From: Bacteroidota bacterium
Lineage (GTDB): Bacteria; Bacteroidota; UBA10030; UBA6906
Assembly (NCBI GenBank): GCA_016844425.1
Contig: JAERML010000106.1
Location: 1-5,715 of the forward strand
Reading direction: 5' to 3'
DNA length: 5,715 nucleotides
Below, one piece after another: positions 1-5,491 of the stretch. The translations under genes and the position numbers were made by a program. Within the stretch, counting starts at the first letter, position 1. Each line of letters begins with the position of its first letter. Below the pieces are notes generated by a model, which did not search any database, was not told the DNA's origin, and saw nothing but the letters and a program-made list of their open reading frames with translations.

Positions 1-1244
1 GAGTACTTGTTCTTGGACCGCTGCCGGATCTCCAGATCAAGCACCAGGCTTACATCAGATCCTTTTCCATAGTAATCGGTTTCGGAATTATAGGACTGCT
101 GGTTGCCTTTCCACAATTTGATCCACGCGTCAAAACTCGATTCGGTGACTGATTGTACCTTGTTGCCCGGCCGCTGTCGATCGGATTGAACGCCGCTGGC
201 CAGACCGTCGAGCATTCCTGAGACAGGAATGAACCCGGCCCTGACCAGAAGGAGTTCGCCGTAGTACGAAGTCGTTCCCTCGGCGACCCAGAGCTCATTC
301 AAATAATTCTCCCGCATGTAATCATAGGGAAGAATACCTTTAGGCCTCAGGCGTTTCACATTCCACGTATGGAAGTACTCATGAGAGACCAATCCGAGGA
401 AGCCCCTGTAGGAACCGGGGTTCTTGAAGCGATAGGGACTGGTCTGCATAATTGTTGAGTTGATGTGTTCTGTTCCGCCACCGCGGGACGACAAGTGGAG
501 CATAAACACATACCGATCGTACGGGAGATCTCCCCAGAATTCCTTGTTGGCTTTCACGATCGTGCTGATGTCCTTGATCAGCGTGTCGGCATCGTAGTTG
601 CCCTGACCAAAGATGCTCAGCACGTGCTTCTTCCCCTCAGCCTGGAACTCAAAATCTTTCTGGTGGCCGATTTCGAGGGGACAATCGACCAGGTAGTCGA
701 AATCCGGCGCCGAGAATCTGAATTGTCCACCGGGTGCGGCTTCGAGTCCGGTCGTGACATGCCAATCCTGGTAGGGAGTAACAGCCAGAGTGAGCGGAAG
801 GTGCCGGTATCGGTCGATGTACATGAACACGGCGCAGCCGTCGACGAATGCGTGCTCATCGTTGAGACCCCGCGTGCGCATCTCAAACTCGTTTGCATAC
901 ACCTTGTACCGAATGGTAACCGCGGTAGCACGGTTTTTTTCAACGCGCCACGTGGACTTCTCTGTTTTGGACCACTTCAACGGGCTGCCGGATCCATCCC
1001 TGGCAGAGAACTCCTGCACGCCTCCGGCAAAATCGAAAATCACGTACCGGCCTGTGCGCCAGACAGGCATCAGAAAATCGATGGCTGAGCTGCCTGACGG
1101 CAAGCTCTTGACGCTCAGCTCAACTTCAAGCAGGTGTGTCGAGGGCTTGGACATTCCAAGCTTGTATTCAAAAGTGGGATTTTGTGAGAACAAGAGCGAT
1201 GGCAACAGGAACATGAACAGCAAACATGAAGCATATTTTGTCAC
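1..1244 (-). CDS. M61 family (glycyl aminopeptidase-like) metallopeptidase, 3' end beyond window
   Basis: This is a secreted zinc aminopeptidase of the M61 family; known members release N-terminal Gly/Ala residues. The window holds the first 414 residues, and the frame is still open at base 1. Family members are about 580-620 residues, so the end of the catalytic domain and the usual C-terminal PDZ domain should lie to the left. Residues 1-20 form a signal peptide with a hydrophobic stretch ending LLFS, followed by QNP. Residues about 21-185 fit the N-terminal beta domain. The M61 hallmark GGGGTEH is at 254-260. The zinc site is H288-E-Y-F-H292 followed by TWNVKRLRPKG, with the third ligand E322 in WVAEGTTSYY. 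I chose the GTG start at 1242-1244 because a GGAG site lies 6 bases upstream and it gives a complete leader; an internal ATG at codon 11 would cut the leader short. The frame is open back to the methyltransferase stop, but that stretch has no other good start. The exact substrate is unknown. Confidence 0.93.
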   Translation of the reverse strand, partial: MTKYASCLLFMFLLPSLLFSQNPTFEYKLGMSKPSTHLLEVELSVKSLPSGSSAIDFLMPVWRTGRYVIFDFAGGVQEFSARDGSGSPLKWSKTEKSTWRVEKNRATAVTIRYKVYANEFEMRTRGLNDEHAFVDGCAVFMYIDRYRHLPLTLAVTPYQDWHVTTGLEAAPGGQFRFSAPDFDYLVDCPLEIGHQKDFEFQAEGKKHVLSIFGQGNYDADTLIKDISTIVKANKEFWGDLPYDRYVFMLHLSSRGGGTEHINSTIMQTSPYRFKNPGSYRGFLGLVSHEYFHTWNVKRLRPKGILPYDYMRENYLNELWVAEGTTSYYGELLLVRAGFIPVSGMLDGLASGVQSDRQRPGNKVQSVTESSFDAWIKLWKGNQQSYNSETDYYGKGSDVSLVLDLEIRQRSKNKY

Positions 1245-1250
1245 TGTGGT

Positions 1251-1254
1251 CTCC
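1251..1254 (-). promoter_or_regulatory. Shine-Dalgarno GGAG fixing the GTG start of the M61 gene
   Basis: On the minus strand GGAG is followed by six bases (accaca) and then GTG. This spacing supports the GTG at 1242-1244 over the internal ATG at 1212-1214, which has no comparable site and would remove half of the signal peptide. Confidence 0.6.
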
Positions 1255-1355
1255 GGGGTTGAAAGTGATCCGCACTCCGTTGCCGGGCGATAAGAAGGGA
1301 AACCAGCGTATCGTACAGGGCCCTCTCCTCGGCCGTGCGTGAAGTCGCGAGGTTC

Positions 1356-1373
1356 AGGAGGACGCCGCCTCCT
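1356..1373 (-). other. Short perfect hairpin between methyltransferase and M61 gene
   Basis: Arms AGGAGG (1356-1361) and CCTCCT (1368-1373) are perfectly complementary around a 6-base loop. It sits in the 153-base gap between the methyltransferase stop and the M61 start. No T-run follows on the minus strand, so it is not a classic intrinsic terminator. It could be a weak attenuator or chance pairing. Confidence 0.25.
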
Positions 1374-1397
1374 TCGAAGTATGCAATTGCGGATGAA

Positions 1398-2234
1398 TCA
1401 ATGACGGAATTTTTCTTGAAAAACTCCAGCAACATCGACAACGAGGGGAGAAAAGAAAAGGGTCTCAGGGTTCTGACGATGGGCGTTCCAATCGGCCAGC
1501 AAGGCGTCAGCTTGATCGCGGGTGATGACGCCTTTGTCGGCCATGAGAGGAATATGCACGGAAAAGAAGCGATGCGCCCATTCCATAACGCCGCTCGCCG
1601 GCCCACCGGAAAGGCACGTTGGCGTGAAATCCACGAGCCGGAGTCCACACCGCTTGAAGATTGCCGGAATCTTCGCCGCGACGTACGCGTCTCCTCCACC
1701 CGACCGATAGTATGAACGAACGATGTCAGGCATCTTGTCCCAGATCCCGCCGTGGGGATACAGCGATAAGCCCTCGTAATAGTAATCCTGTATGGCGATG
1801 ATGCCGCCGACGCGGAGCGCTGCAATCAGTTGTGTCAGGAACTTCTCCGGGTCCGGCACGAAGGCGATTACCCATCGTACGAAGATCAGGTCATAATGAT
1901 GGGAGGGAAGAGAGGCTTGTTCGGCTACGCCCTGAATGCAGTGTACATTCTTCCATTTCTGTTCTGCCGTCTGTTTCCGGAGCCAGTCCAGGTAGAACTC
2001 CGACGGTTCGAGCGCCGTGACCTCGCCGGTTTCTCCGACCGTTTCCCGGAGGTCAATCGAGACGAATCCAGGACCCGCCCCAACGTCGAGACACCGCCAT
2101 CCCTTTTGCACACCGATCCGGTCAAGGAATTTCTTCGTTACCGGGCCCCAGACGCTGTGTTGAAATTGAAGGCGTTCCAACTCTTGCTGGTTCACACCAA
2201 GCAGATAGTCGCTGTTGTGACTAGACTTTGACAT
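1398..2234 (-). CDS. Class I SAM-dependent methyltransferase (UbiE/Methyltransf_11/25-like)
   Basis: This is a 278-residue cytoplasmic Rossmann-fold methyltransferase using S-adenosylmethionine; the acceptor cannot be read from the sequence. SAM motif I is LDVGAGPGF at 49-57. The acidic residue ending strand 2 is E76 in TALEPSEF. A post-motif segment at 99-119 runs from CIQGVAEQ to YDLIFVRW, with D115 in the strand 4 region. RVGGIIAIQDY at 141-151 is the usual strand after the 'LkpGG' turn. The C-terminal half (GGGDAYVAAKIPAIFKRCGL at 179-198) resembles other uncharacterised UbiE-like methyltransferases. Length is normal for such proteins, so it looks intact. The ATG at 2232-2234 gives the full N-terminal helix ahead of motif I, but no good Shine-Dalgarno is visible before it. 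No stop-to-start coupling with its neighbours suggests a specific pathway. A different minus-strand frame stays open past the stop; I judge the PLVVDVAG ending to be the natural one. Confidence 0.88.
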   Translation of the reverse strand: MSKSSHNSDYLLGVNQQELERLQFQHSVWGPVTKKFLDRIGVQKGWRCLDVGAGPGFVSIDLRETVGETGEVTALEPSEFYLDWLRKQTAEQKWKNVHCIQGVAEQASLPSHHYDLIFVRWVIAFVPDPEKFLTQLIAALRVGGIIAIQDYYYEGLSLYPHGGIWDKMPDIVRSYYRSGGGDAYVAAKIPAIFKRCGLRLVDFTPTCLSGGPASGVMEWAHRFFSVHIPLMADKGVITRDQADALLADWNAHRQNPETLFFSPLVVDVAGVFQEKFRH

Positions 2235-2332
2235 TGATCAAGTCGTTCAGGTTCAGAATGGGAGTAGGAAAAGAGCCCGGAAAAACAGCAAGGTCAATTT
2301 AGAACACTTCACGTGAAAGGCAAGAGGAGACG

Positions 2333-2393
2333 TCCCGACTAAAGACGTCGGGATAAACTCCGTCCGCGCCAGCCCGCCATGCGTTCTGGCGGG
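2333..2393. repeat. Double-hairpin intergenic element (copy A)
   Basis: Two perfect 7-bp inverted repeats lie 19 bases apart. The first pairs TCCCGAC (2333-2339) with GTCGGGA (2347-2353) around a 7-base loop. The second pairs CCCGCCA (2373-2379) with TGGCGGG (2387-2393), also around 7 bases. The first stem has the same core, CCCGAC/GTCGGG, as the element at 4847-4863, and in both places a second GC-rich stem built on CCGCC/GGCGG follows on the same side. This points to a REP-like dispersed element rather than a terminator, since no T-run follows either stem. It lies about 100 bases upstream of the methyltransferase and downstream of the lipoprotein gene. Confidence 0.6.
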
Positions 2394-2418
2394 GAGCACC
2401 GCAGAGTCTATTGCCTTG

Positions 2419-2454
2419 TCCTCTGCGATTCTCTGCGTCCTCGGCGCCTCTGCG
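2419..2454. repeat. Short tandem array of CGCAGAGG-like units
   Basis: Read on the minus strand this is four degenerate units in a row: CGCAGAGG (2447-2454), CGCCGAGGA (2438-2446), CGCAGAGAAT (2428-2437) and CGCAGAGGA (2419-2427). From memory, sequences of this form are common between genes in many environmental bacterial genomes, where they are often mistranslated as short proteins rich in 'RRGAEDAE'. Together with the double hairpin at 2333-2393 it fills most of the 278-base gap between the lipoprotein and methyltransferase genes. I see no coding potential there beyond this artefact. Confidence 0.65.
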
Positions 2455-2512
2455 TTGAAAAATACGATATGAACTATTCGAAATGGCAGAAAGTGGGTTT
2501 TCGTCCAGGCTT

Positions 2513-2995
2513 CTAGAACTCATATCGAATAAGTGGCAGTAATGGCTCTTGTTTCCCTGGCTCGTGGAGCCGGAGCAGGATAGTTCCTCTTCCGCCGTAA
2601 TACATCTGGAATGTCTCTTTCAATCGCTGCAATGAGAACCGCAGAGAGTCGCTGATTAGAGCCTTGCAAGCGTCTCCGTTCGCGTTGTGGGAGAGGACCA
2701 CATCCGCTTGCACCGGATATGACTCGAGAAAGCGCCTGGAGCCGAACAACTTGAAATCGTGCTGCTTGCACCCACCGCCGTACTGTGCAATCACCATGAG
2801 AACATCAGAGGAGATAACGGCACTCTTGATCTGCGCGTTGTCGGTGGCAAGACCGGCTGATGACAGGTCGTCCACCATGATAATCGCTGTGTGCGTTGTA
2901 TCGGTCTGTATCGAGGAGTCGGTGGGGTTGAAACGGCTGCATCCCAGAAGTGGGATCAAAACGCAGAAGGAAATGATGAAGAATCGATTGGTCAT
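2513..2995 (-). CDS. Predicted lipoprotein of unknown function with GGGCxxHDF motif
   Basis: This is a 160-residue exported lipoprotein. Residues 1-18 are a short signal peptide (positive N-terminus TNR, then a hydrophobic core) with lipobox LLGC, so C19 should be lipidated and anchor the protein in a membrane. The mature part has a 30-residue polar linker and then a compact beta-rich domain. Its notable residues are C76, H79 and D80 in GGGCKQHDF, H103 in LSHN, and D108 and C110 in GDAC. The order GGC-x2-H, then LSH, then DAC reminds me of uncharacterised lipoproteins from Bacteroidota and relatives, but I know no function. The cluster could bind a metal or form a C76-C110 disulphide; this is inference. 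The start ATG overlaps the stop of the upstream reading frame as ATGA (2992-2995). No independent Shine-Dalgarno stands at a normal distance, which fits translational coupling. Confidence 0.85.
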   Translation of the reverse strand: MTNRFFIISFCVLIPLLGCSRFNPTDSSIQTDTTHTAIIMVDDLSSAGLATDNAQIKSAVISSDVLMVIAQYGGGCKQHDFKLFGSRRFLESYPVQADVVLSHNANGDACKALISDSLRFSLQRLKETFQMYYGGRGTILLRLHEPGKQEPLLPLIRYEF

Positions 2996-3211
2996 CCTGA
3001 ACCCGGCGATGCACCCCGGTCGTGTAACCGGGACCTTCTTTTTTCAGAAACGGAGTAGAATGGGGTGCCCGGGTGCCAGGGGGGCACCGATGTGAAGGTA
3101 CCTATTTTCCCCGAAGAATACAGATCCCGGCATCCCCGTTGCTGTGCTTCGACGGTGAGCGCCAAAAAACAGAGTCGCCAGAAACAACGCACCGGCCATG
3201 CGGTTCATCAT
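2992..3211 (-). pseudogene. Small secreted-protein gene, apparently frameshifted at a T6 run
   Basis: Translation starts at ATGATG (3206-3211) after a well placed GGGAG, and the first 14 residues MMNRMAGALFLATL begin a signal peptide. As written, the frame ends at 3044 with a 55-residue product whose leader degenerates into GAHRRSTATG. If one T of the six-T run at 3164-3169 is removed, the reading continues LFLALTVEAQQRG, a textbook leader with cleavage near EAQ. It then runs about 50 more residues to a TGA at 2992-2994, which overlaps the lipoprotein start as ATGA. The improved leader and the exact stop/start overlap suggest the second frame is the original one. The mature part matches no family I recognise. 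Options are a sequencing error, a real frameshift in a decaying gene, or slippage at the T-run. The frame choice is an inference. Confidence 0.45.
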
Positions 3212-3220
3212 AAAAATGAT

Positions 3221-3227
3221 CTCCCTT
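3221..3227 (-). promoter_or_regulatory. Shine-Dalgarno AAGGGAG for the small secreted gene
   Basis: On the minus strand AAGGGAG is followed by nine bases and then ATGATG. It is one of the clearest ribosome binding sites in the window. It shows that the start at 3211 is used or was used recently, whatever the fate of the downstream frame. Confidence 0.6.
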
Positions 3228-3274
3228 TGGATTTTCAACAGTCTGCTAGAGGTCCAGTCGAAAAGTGGTGCCAC

Positions 3275-3311
3275 GCCTGCGTGCCGAAACGCCGCACTTC
3301 GGCGTGCAGGC
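3275..3311. repeat. Strong 14-bp hairpin heading a complex repeat
   Basis: Bases 3275-3288 pair with 3298-3311 around a 9-base loop. Twelve of the 14 pairs are Watson-Crick and two adjacent ones are G-U on either strand's transcript. It is the strongest stem in the window. It directly abuts the 8-nt unit array beginning at 3311, so it is probably one end of the same element. No T-run follows on the minus strand, so a simple intrinsic terminator for the DUF6544 gene is unlikely. Confidence 0.6.
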
Positions 3312-3391
3312 ACGAAGGCACGAAGTCACAAAGGTTCTTCAAAATGAAGAAAATTCAAAAAGTCTTCTTCGTGTCTTGGTGACTTTGTGGC
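3311..3391. repeat. Inverted arrays of 8-nt CACGAAGG-like units
   Basis: Three consecutive 8-base units CACGAAGG, CACGAAGT and CACAAAGG fill 3311-3334. Three units of the same type in inverted orientation fill 3366-3389 (TCTTCGTG, TCTTGGTG, ACTTTGTG). Aligned as inverted arms of 25 bases, 19 positions agree and the six mismatches fall every fourth base. Between the arms is a further perfect hairpin, TTCTTC (3335-3340) with GAAGAA (3346-3351). With the stem at 3275-3311 this forms a composite palindromic element of about 117 bases in the leader region of the small secreted gene. From memory, similar short units are dispersed in many environmental genomes, but I cannot count copies here. Confidence 0.65.
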
Positions 3392-3471
3392 AAAGTCGAT
3401 GTTTTCGACCGCGCTTCTAGCGAGCCCAGACTAGCTTGTTGACTATGTGACCACCGCAGGCGTAAATGGGA

Positions 3472-3588
3472 TGTTTGACAGAAGCTGTAGTATCCACCGG
3501 AAAAAAGCACCAGGCCCCGGACTGGTTTGGAGACCATGACCTGGCCGTTGGCGTTGATCCTTTGCACCTCCACTACTTCAATGTCCCA
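3472..3588 (-). pseudogene. Possible lipocalin-like gene remnant
   Basis: A minus-strand frame overlapping the last five codons of the DUF6544 gene reads WDIEVVEVQRINANG and then QVMVSKPVRGLVLFSGGYYS. The order of tryptophan, E/V strand, 'NG', 'P..GL.lFs..hYS' resembles the first two strands of small lipocalin-like domain proteins. Neither a start codon with a ribosome site nor a matching C-terminal part is present; after FCQTS the frame loses resemblance and runs into the repeat at 3391. If real, it is a fragment truncated at both ends. The match is short and based on pattern memory, so chance similarity is quite possible. Confidence 0.3.
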
Positions 3589-4679
3589 CAATTGTATTCT
3601 ACATCCAGGAGATTGAACCTCCCGTACACGAACTCGCCGTTCGGCGTCTGCCAGGAAGCTTCGCCAAAGGTCGCAATCTTGATGCCCCCAAAATCTTTGT
3701 AGTTCTTCATTGGTGTCGACCACCGGTAGTTCTTATACACTTTGCCGTCTTCTGACTGGTATCTGTCGTCCGATGTGAAATTGACCAGCTCCCCGCTTTC
3801 GTTGAAGTACAAGACGGCGGAGATCGTATTTCCCTCATTCGTAAATGTCGCTTTGGCCGTCAGCGAATCAATCGACTCCCATTGAATGATCTTGTTGATC
3901 AGCGTTGCCGGCGCCATGACGCACATGTCATTGAACATCGTTACCGTTTCCCCTTGATTCATCTCTGGCCCCTTGGCATCCACCACAAGCAACATCGCCG
4001 CAACCTTGATTTGCATGATGGCCGCGGGGCCGACATATGCATGCAGACCGTCAAAAGGAAGGCCATACATCGACGACTCAATGAAGAACAATCGCGCCGG
4101 GTTGTCGAAGAAATTGTATTGCTGCGATTCAAAGTCAAGCCAGCCGCCATCCATCTTTGGCCGTATCTGTCCCGTACACCGCACACGCATGTTCCGTACA
4201 TGCGGCTTGCCCATCACACCTGCATAACGGAGGTACTTCTGAACGGGCGTCGGCAGATGCGCAATCTCCTCTTCACGCACGATCGGCATGCCTGCCGTAC
4301 TCGCCAGACCTTTCCGTACTTCTGCTTTGTACAGGTTTGCGAAGCTCGACGGAAGGCTGTTCAGGATGGAAATTGTAAGCGGGAGGAGAATGAGAACGTT
4401 CGCGATGGTGCCGAACTTTGCATCGGTCCAGGAAATGATAATCAGGACTTGAGAGAGAATGACCCCCGGTGCCGCGGCCAGCCACCAGTACTCGATCTTC
4501 AAAAGAAAAAAGATTGCGCCAACGAGAAGAAGAATCGCGGCAAGCAGCCACGCCGCGCCGGCGGGCTTTGAAATGCCCTGCGTCAATTGGCTGACCTCTG
4601 CCAGGTTGAATGCCTTGACAAAGCCAAGGAGATGGATAAGTGAGTGAAGAGTCAGGAGAAGAAAGAAGAAGATTCTCAT
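3573..4679 (-). CDS. DUF6544 family membrane protein
   Basis: This is a 368-residue protein with an N-terminal membrane module and a C-terminal beta-rich soluble domain. Four hydrophobic segments lie at about 3-22, 41-60, 62-82 and 90-107. The first contains HSLIHLLGFVKAF, and the loop after the third contains SWTDAKFGTIAN, both of which I associate with this family. The soluble part begins with LPTPVQKYLRYAGVMGKP (142-159), the most typical block. It continues with a GW..FESQQY segment (179-188), WESIDSLTAKATF (267-279) and RYQSEDGKVYKNYRW (306-320), and closes with a GGIKIATFGEASW strand. No function is known. I chose ATG 4677-4679 because the family leader starts with MRI at the first helix. 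A longer frame to 4790 adds 37 residues (MSVGISCFFL onward) unlike the family, and neither start has a strong ribosome site. The gene appears complete and monocistronic. Confidence 0.82.
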   Translation of the reverse strand: MRIFFFLLLTLHSLIHLLGFVKAFNLAEVSQLTQGISKPAGAAWLLAAILLLVGAIFFLLKIEYWWLAAAPGVILSQVLIIISWTDAKFGTIANVLILLPLTISILNSLPSSFANLYKAEVRKGLASTAGMPIVREEEIAHLPTPVQKYLRYAGVMGKPHVRNMRVRCTGQIRPKMDGGWLDFESQQYNFFDNPARLFFIESSMYGLPFDGLHAYVGPAAIMQIKVAAMLLVVDAKGPEMNQGETVTMFNDMCVMAPATLINKIIQWESIDSLTAKATFTNEGNTISAVLYFNESGELVNFTSDDRYQSEDGKVYKNYRWSTPMKNYKDFGGIKIATFGEASWQTPNGEFVYGRFNLLDVEYNCGTLK

Positions 4680-4846
4680 TGAAGGATCGCTTTCTGTTTT
4701 CTGCCGGGAAAGAAGGATGTTGAGAAGAGGGTTATTCTTGTTTTTGGCACACTGATGACACAGAAAAAAGCACGAGATTCCCACAGACATAAATTAGTGA
4801 AGATCCCGTAACATCAGTGTTATCAGCCTGCCCGCTGACCTGCTTG

Positions 4847-4888
4847 CCCCGACCTCGTCGGGGTCCGCCGGAACGAAGTGAAGGCGGA
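4847..4888. repeat. Double-hairpin intergenic element (copy B)
   Basis: CCCCGAC (4847-4853) pairs perfectly with GTCGGGG (4857-4863) around a 3-base loop. It is followed at once by TCCGCC (4864-4869) pairing with GGCGGA (4883-4888). The stem core CCCGAC/GTCGGG and the second CCGCC/GGCGG stem repeat the layout of 2333-2393, although loops and spacing differ. Further GC-rich units (AAGCGGAGCGAAAGCGGG) trail to about 4904. No T-run is present on either side. A dispersed REP-like element is the best reading. Confidence 0.55.
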
Positions 4889-4922
4889 AGCGGAGCGAAA
4901 GCGGGTGTGCTATTCAGGGATC

Positions 4923-4947
4923 AGAATGCCTTCGCCTTTTGCATTCT
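4923..4947. other. Weak inverted repeat downstream of DUF1801 gene
   Basis: AGAATGC (4923-4929) pairs with GCATTCT (4941-4947) around an 11-base loop, 64 bases past the DUF1801 stop on the minus strand. It lacks a T-run and has a long loop, so a terminator role is only a weak possibility. Confidence 0.2.
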
Positions 4948-5010
4948 ATCTCGAATCACAATTGTCTGCCACGCACCTTCATGCAAGAGACAGAGACTCT
5001 TTTGCCGCTC

Positions 5011-5427
5011 CTATGGAAGCCGTTTTGCCAGATCTTTGAGCGATGCGTTGAGCAATGCTTTCAGGGCTGGAATATCGATGTCTGCCAGTTTCTTAATGTA
5101 CAAGCACGACTTTCCCGTCCTATACTTGCCCAGTCGTTTCATGATCGGTCCGTGTGGTGCGAACCCGCCCATAACATAGAGGGTCAGATCCTGCTTGCGC
5201 GGTGAAAATCCGATGAGAAACCAGTCCCCTTCGCGCCCGGTCTCATACTTGTAGTGATAGATTCCAAAGCCGACAATGCTCGTTCCCCACATTGTGGGTT
5301 CCTGCTTTGTAACCTGCTTCATGATCTCCAGTACCGCAAATGAGTCTTCGCGTTTTTGCGCGTCCGGGATCGTCTTGAGAAAACTGGTAACGCTGCCGTC
5401 GTTCCGTTTCGTCTTGAGCTCTGCCAT
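5011..5427 (-). CDS. DUF1801 domain protein
   Basis: This is a 138-residue cytoplasmic protein that is a clear, full-length DUF1801 member (a YdhG-like fold). The diagnostic blocks are PTMWGTSIVGFGIYHYKYE (44-62), FSPRKQDLTLYVMGGF (74-89) and LGKYRTGKSCLYIKKLADID (99-118). The family's biochemical role is not established. The start ATG (5425-5427) follows an AAGGAG site at nine bases and matches the usual length of about 140. A longer frame to 5538 has no such site and adds residues foreign to the family. It sits directly downstream of a broken SRPBCC-type gene, a pairing I recall as common for DUF1801 genes, so the two may once have formed an operon. The coding frame shows no damage. Confidence 0.93.
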   Translation of the reverse strand: MAELKTKRNDGSVTSFLKTIPDAQKREDSFAVLEIMKQVTKQEPTMWGTSIVGFGIYHYKYETGREGDWFLIGFSPRKQDLTLYVMGGFAPHGPIMKRLGKYRTGKSCLYIKKLADIDIPALKALLNASLKDLAKRLP

Positions 5428-5436
5428 ATGGGACGA

Positions 5437-5442
5437 CTCCTT
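5437..5442 (-). promoter_or_regulatory. Shine-Dalgarno AAGGAG fixing the DUF1801 start
   Basis: On the minus strand AAGGAG is followed by nine bases (tcgtcccat) and then ATG GCA GAG. It decides for the start at 5427 over the in-frame ATG at 5538. Confidence 0.7.
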
Positions 5443-5491
5443 CTGACATCTGTTTTGGAGAGTTATGTTCATCAACCCGTCGCCCAAAACC

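Larger units (their letters stand above)
3212..3572. other. Gap between DUF6544 gene and small secreted gene
   Basis: This 361-base stretch holds, from left to right, the Shine-Dalgarno of the secreted gene, the composite hairpin and inverted-unit element (3275-3391), a small 5-bp stem GTCGA/TCGAC near 3395-3409, and part of a possible lipocalin-like remnant (3472 onward). About 3412-3470 shows nothing I can interpret. No promoter could be assigned with confidence. Confidence 0.6.
4680..5010. other. Intergenic region between DUF1801 and DUF6544 genes
   Basis: This 331-base gap must hold any promoter of the DUF6544 gene, but I cannot point to a credible -35/-10 pair. It contains the double hairpin at 4847-4888 and a weak 7-bp inverted repeat at 4923-4947. 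The plus-strand frame across it (PRPRRGPPERSEGGSGAKAG) is a translation of the repeat and not a gene. Nothing else is evident. Confidence 0.6.

Noticed and set aside
465..1088. 207-codon plus-strand open frame
   Set aside because: It lies wholly antisense to the M61 gene, whose motifs (HEYFH, GGGGTEH) are unmistakable. It has no ribosome site or recognisable protein features.
1241..1825. 194-codon minus-strand frame overlapping the methyltransferase
   Set aside because: Most of it is a shifted reading of the methyltransferase and is rich in arginine and serine. Only its last 50 residues fall in a gap, which I report as a low-interest observation.
2292..2297. TTGACC on the minus strand as a -35 box for the methyltransferase
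   Set aside because: No acceptable -10 box is found 16-18 bases downstream, so a promoter cannot be supported.
2299..2523. 74-codon minus-strand frame ending in the double-hairpin repeat
   Set aside because: It translates the CGCAGAGG array and the hairpins, a typical repeat artefact. No ribosome site was seen.
2465..2527. 8-bp inverted repeat CGATATGA/TCATATCG across the lipoprotein stop
   Set aside because: The 47-base separation and overlap with coding sequence make chance the best explanation.
3060..3091. GC-rich GGTGCC/GGCACC pairing
   Set aside because: It is a short stem in low-complexity sequence within a probable reading frame, with no terminator or repeat context.
2419..3391. Possible CRISPR array from the short repeated units
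   Set aside because: Units are only 8-10 nt, degenerate and contiguous without spacers. There are no cas genes.
3882..4571. 229-codon plus-strand frame
   Set aside because: It is antisense to the DUF6544 gene, and its composition is that of a shadow frame.
4680..4790. 37-residue N-terminal extension of the DUF6544 protein
   Set aside because: It is in frame, but it is unlike the family, has no strong ribosome site and would place a polar stretch ahead of the first membrane helix.
4817..5179. 120-codon plus-strand frame
   Set aside because: Its first part translates the GC-rich repeat and the rest is antisense to the DUF1801 gene.
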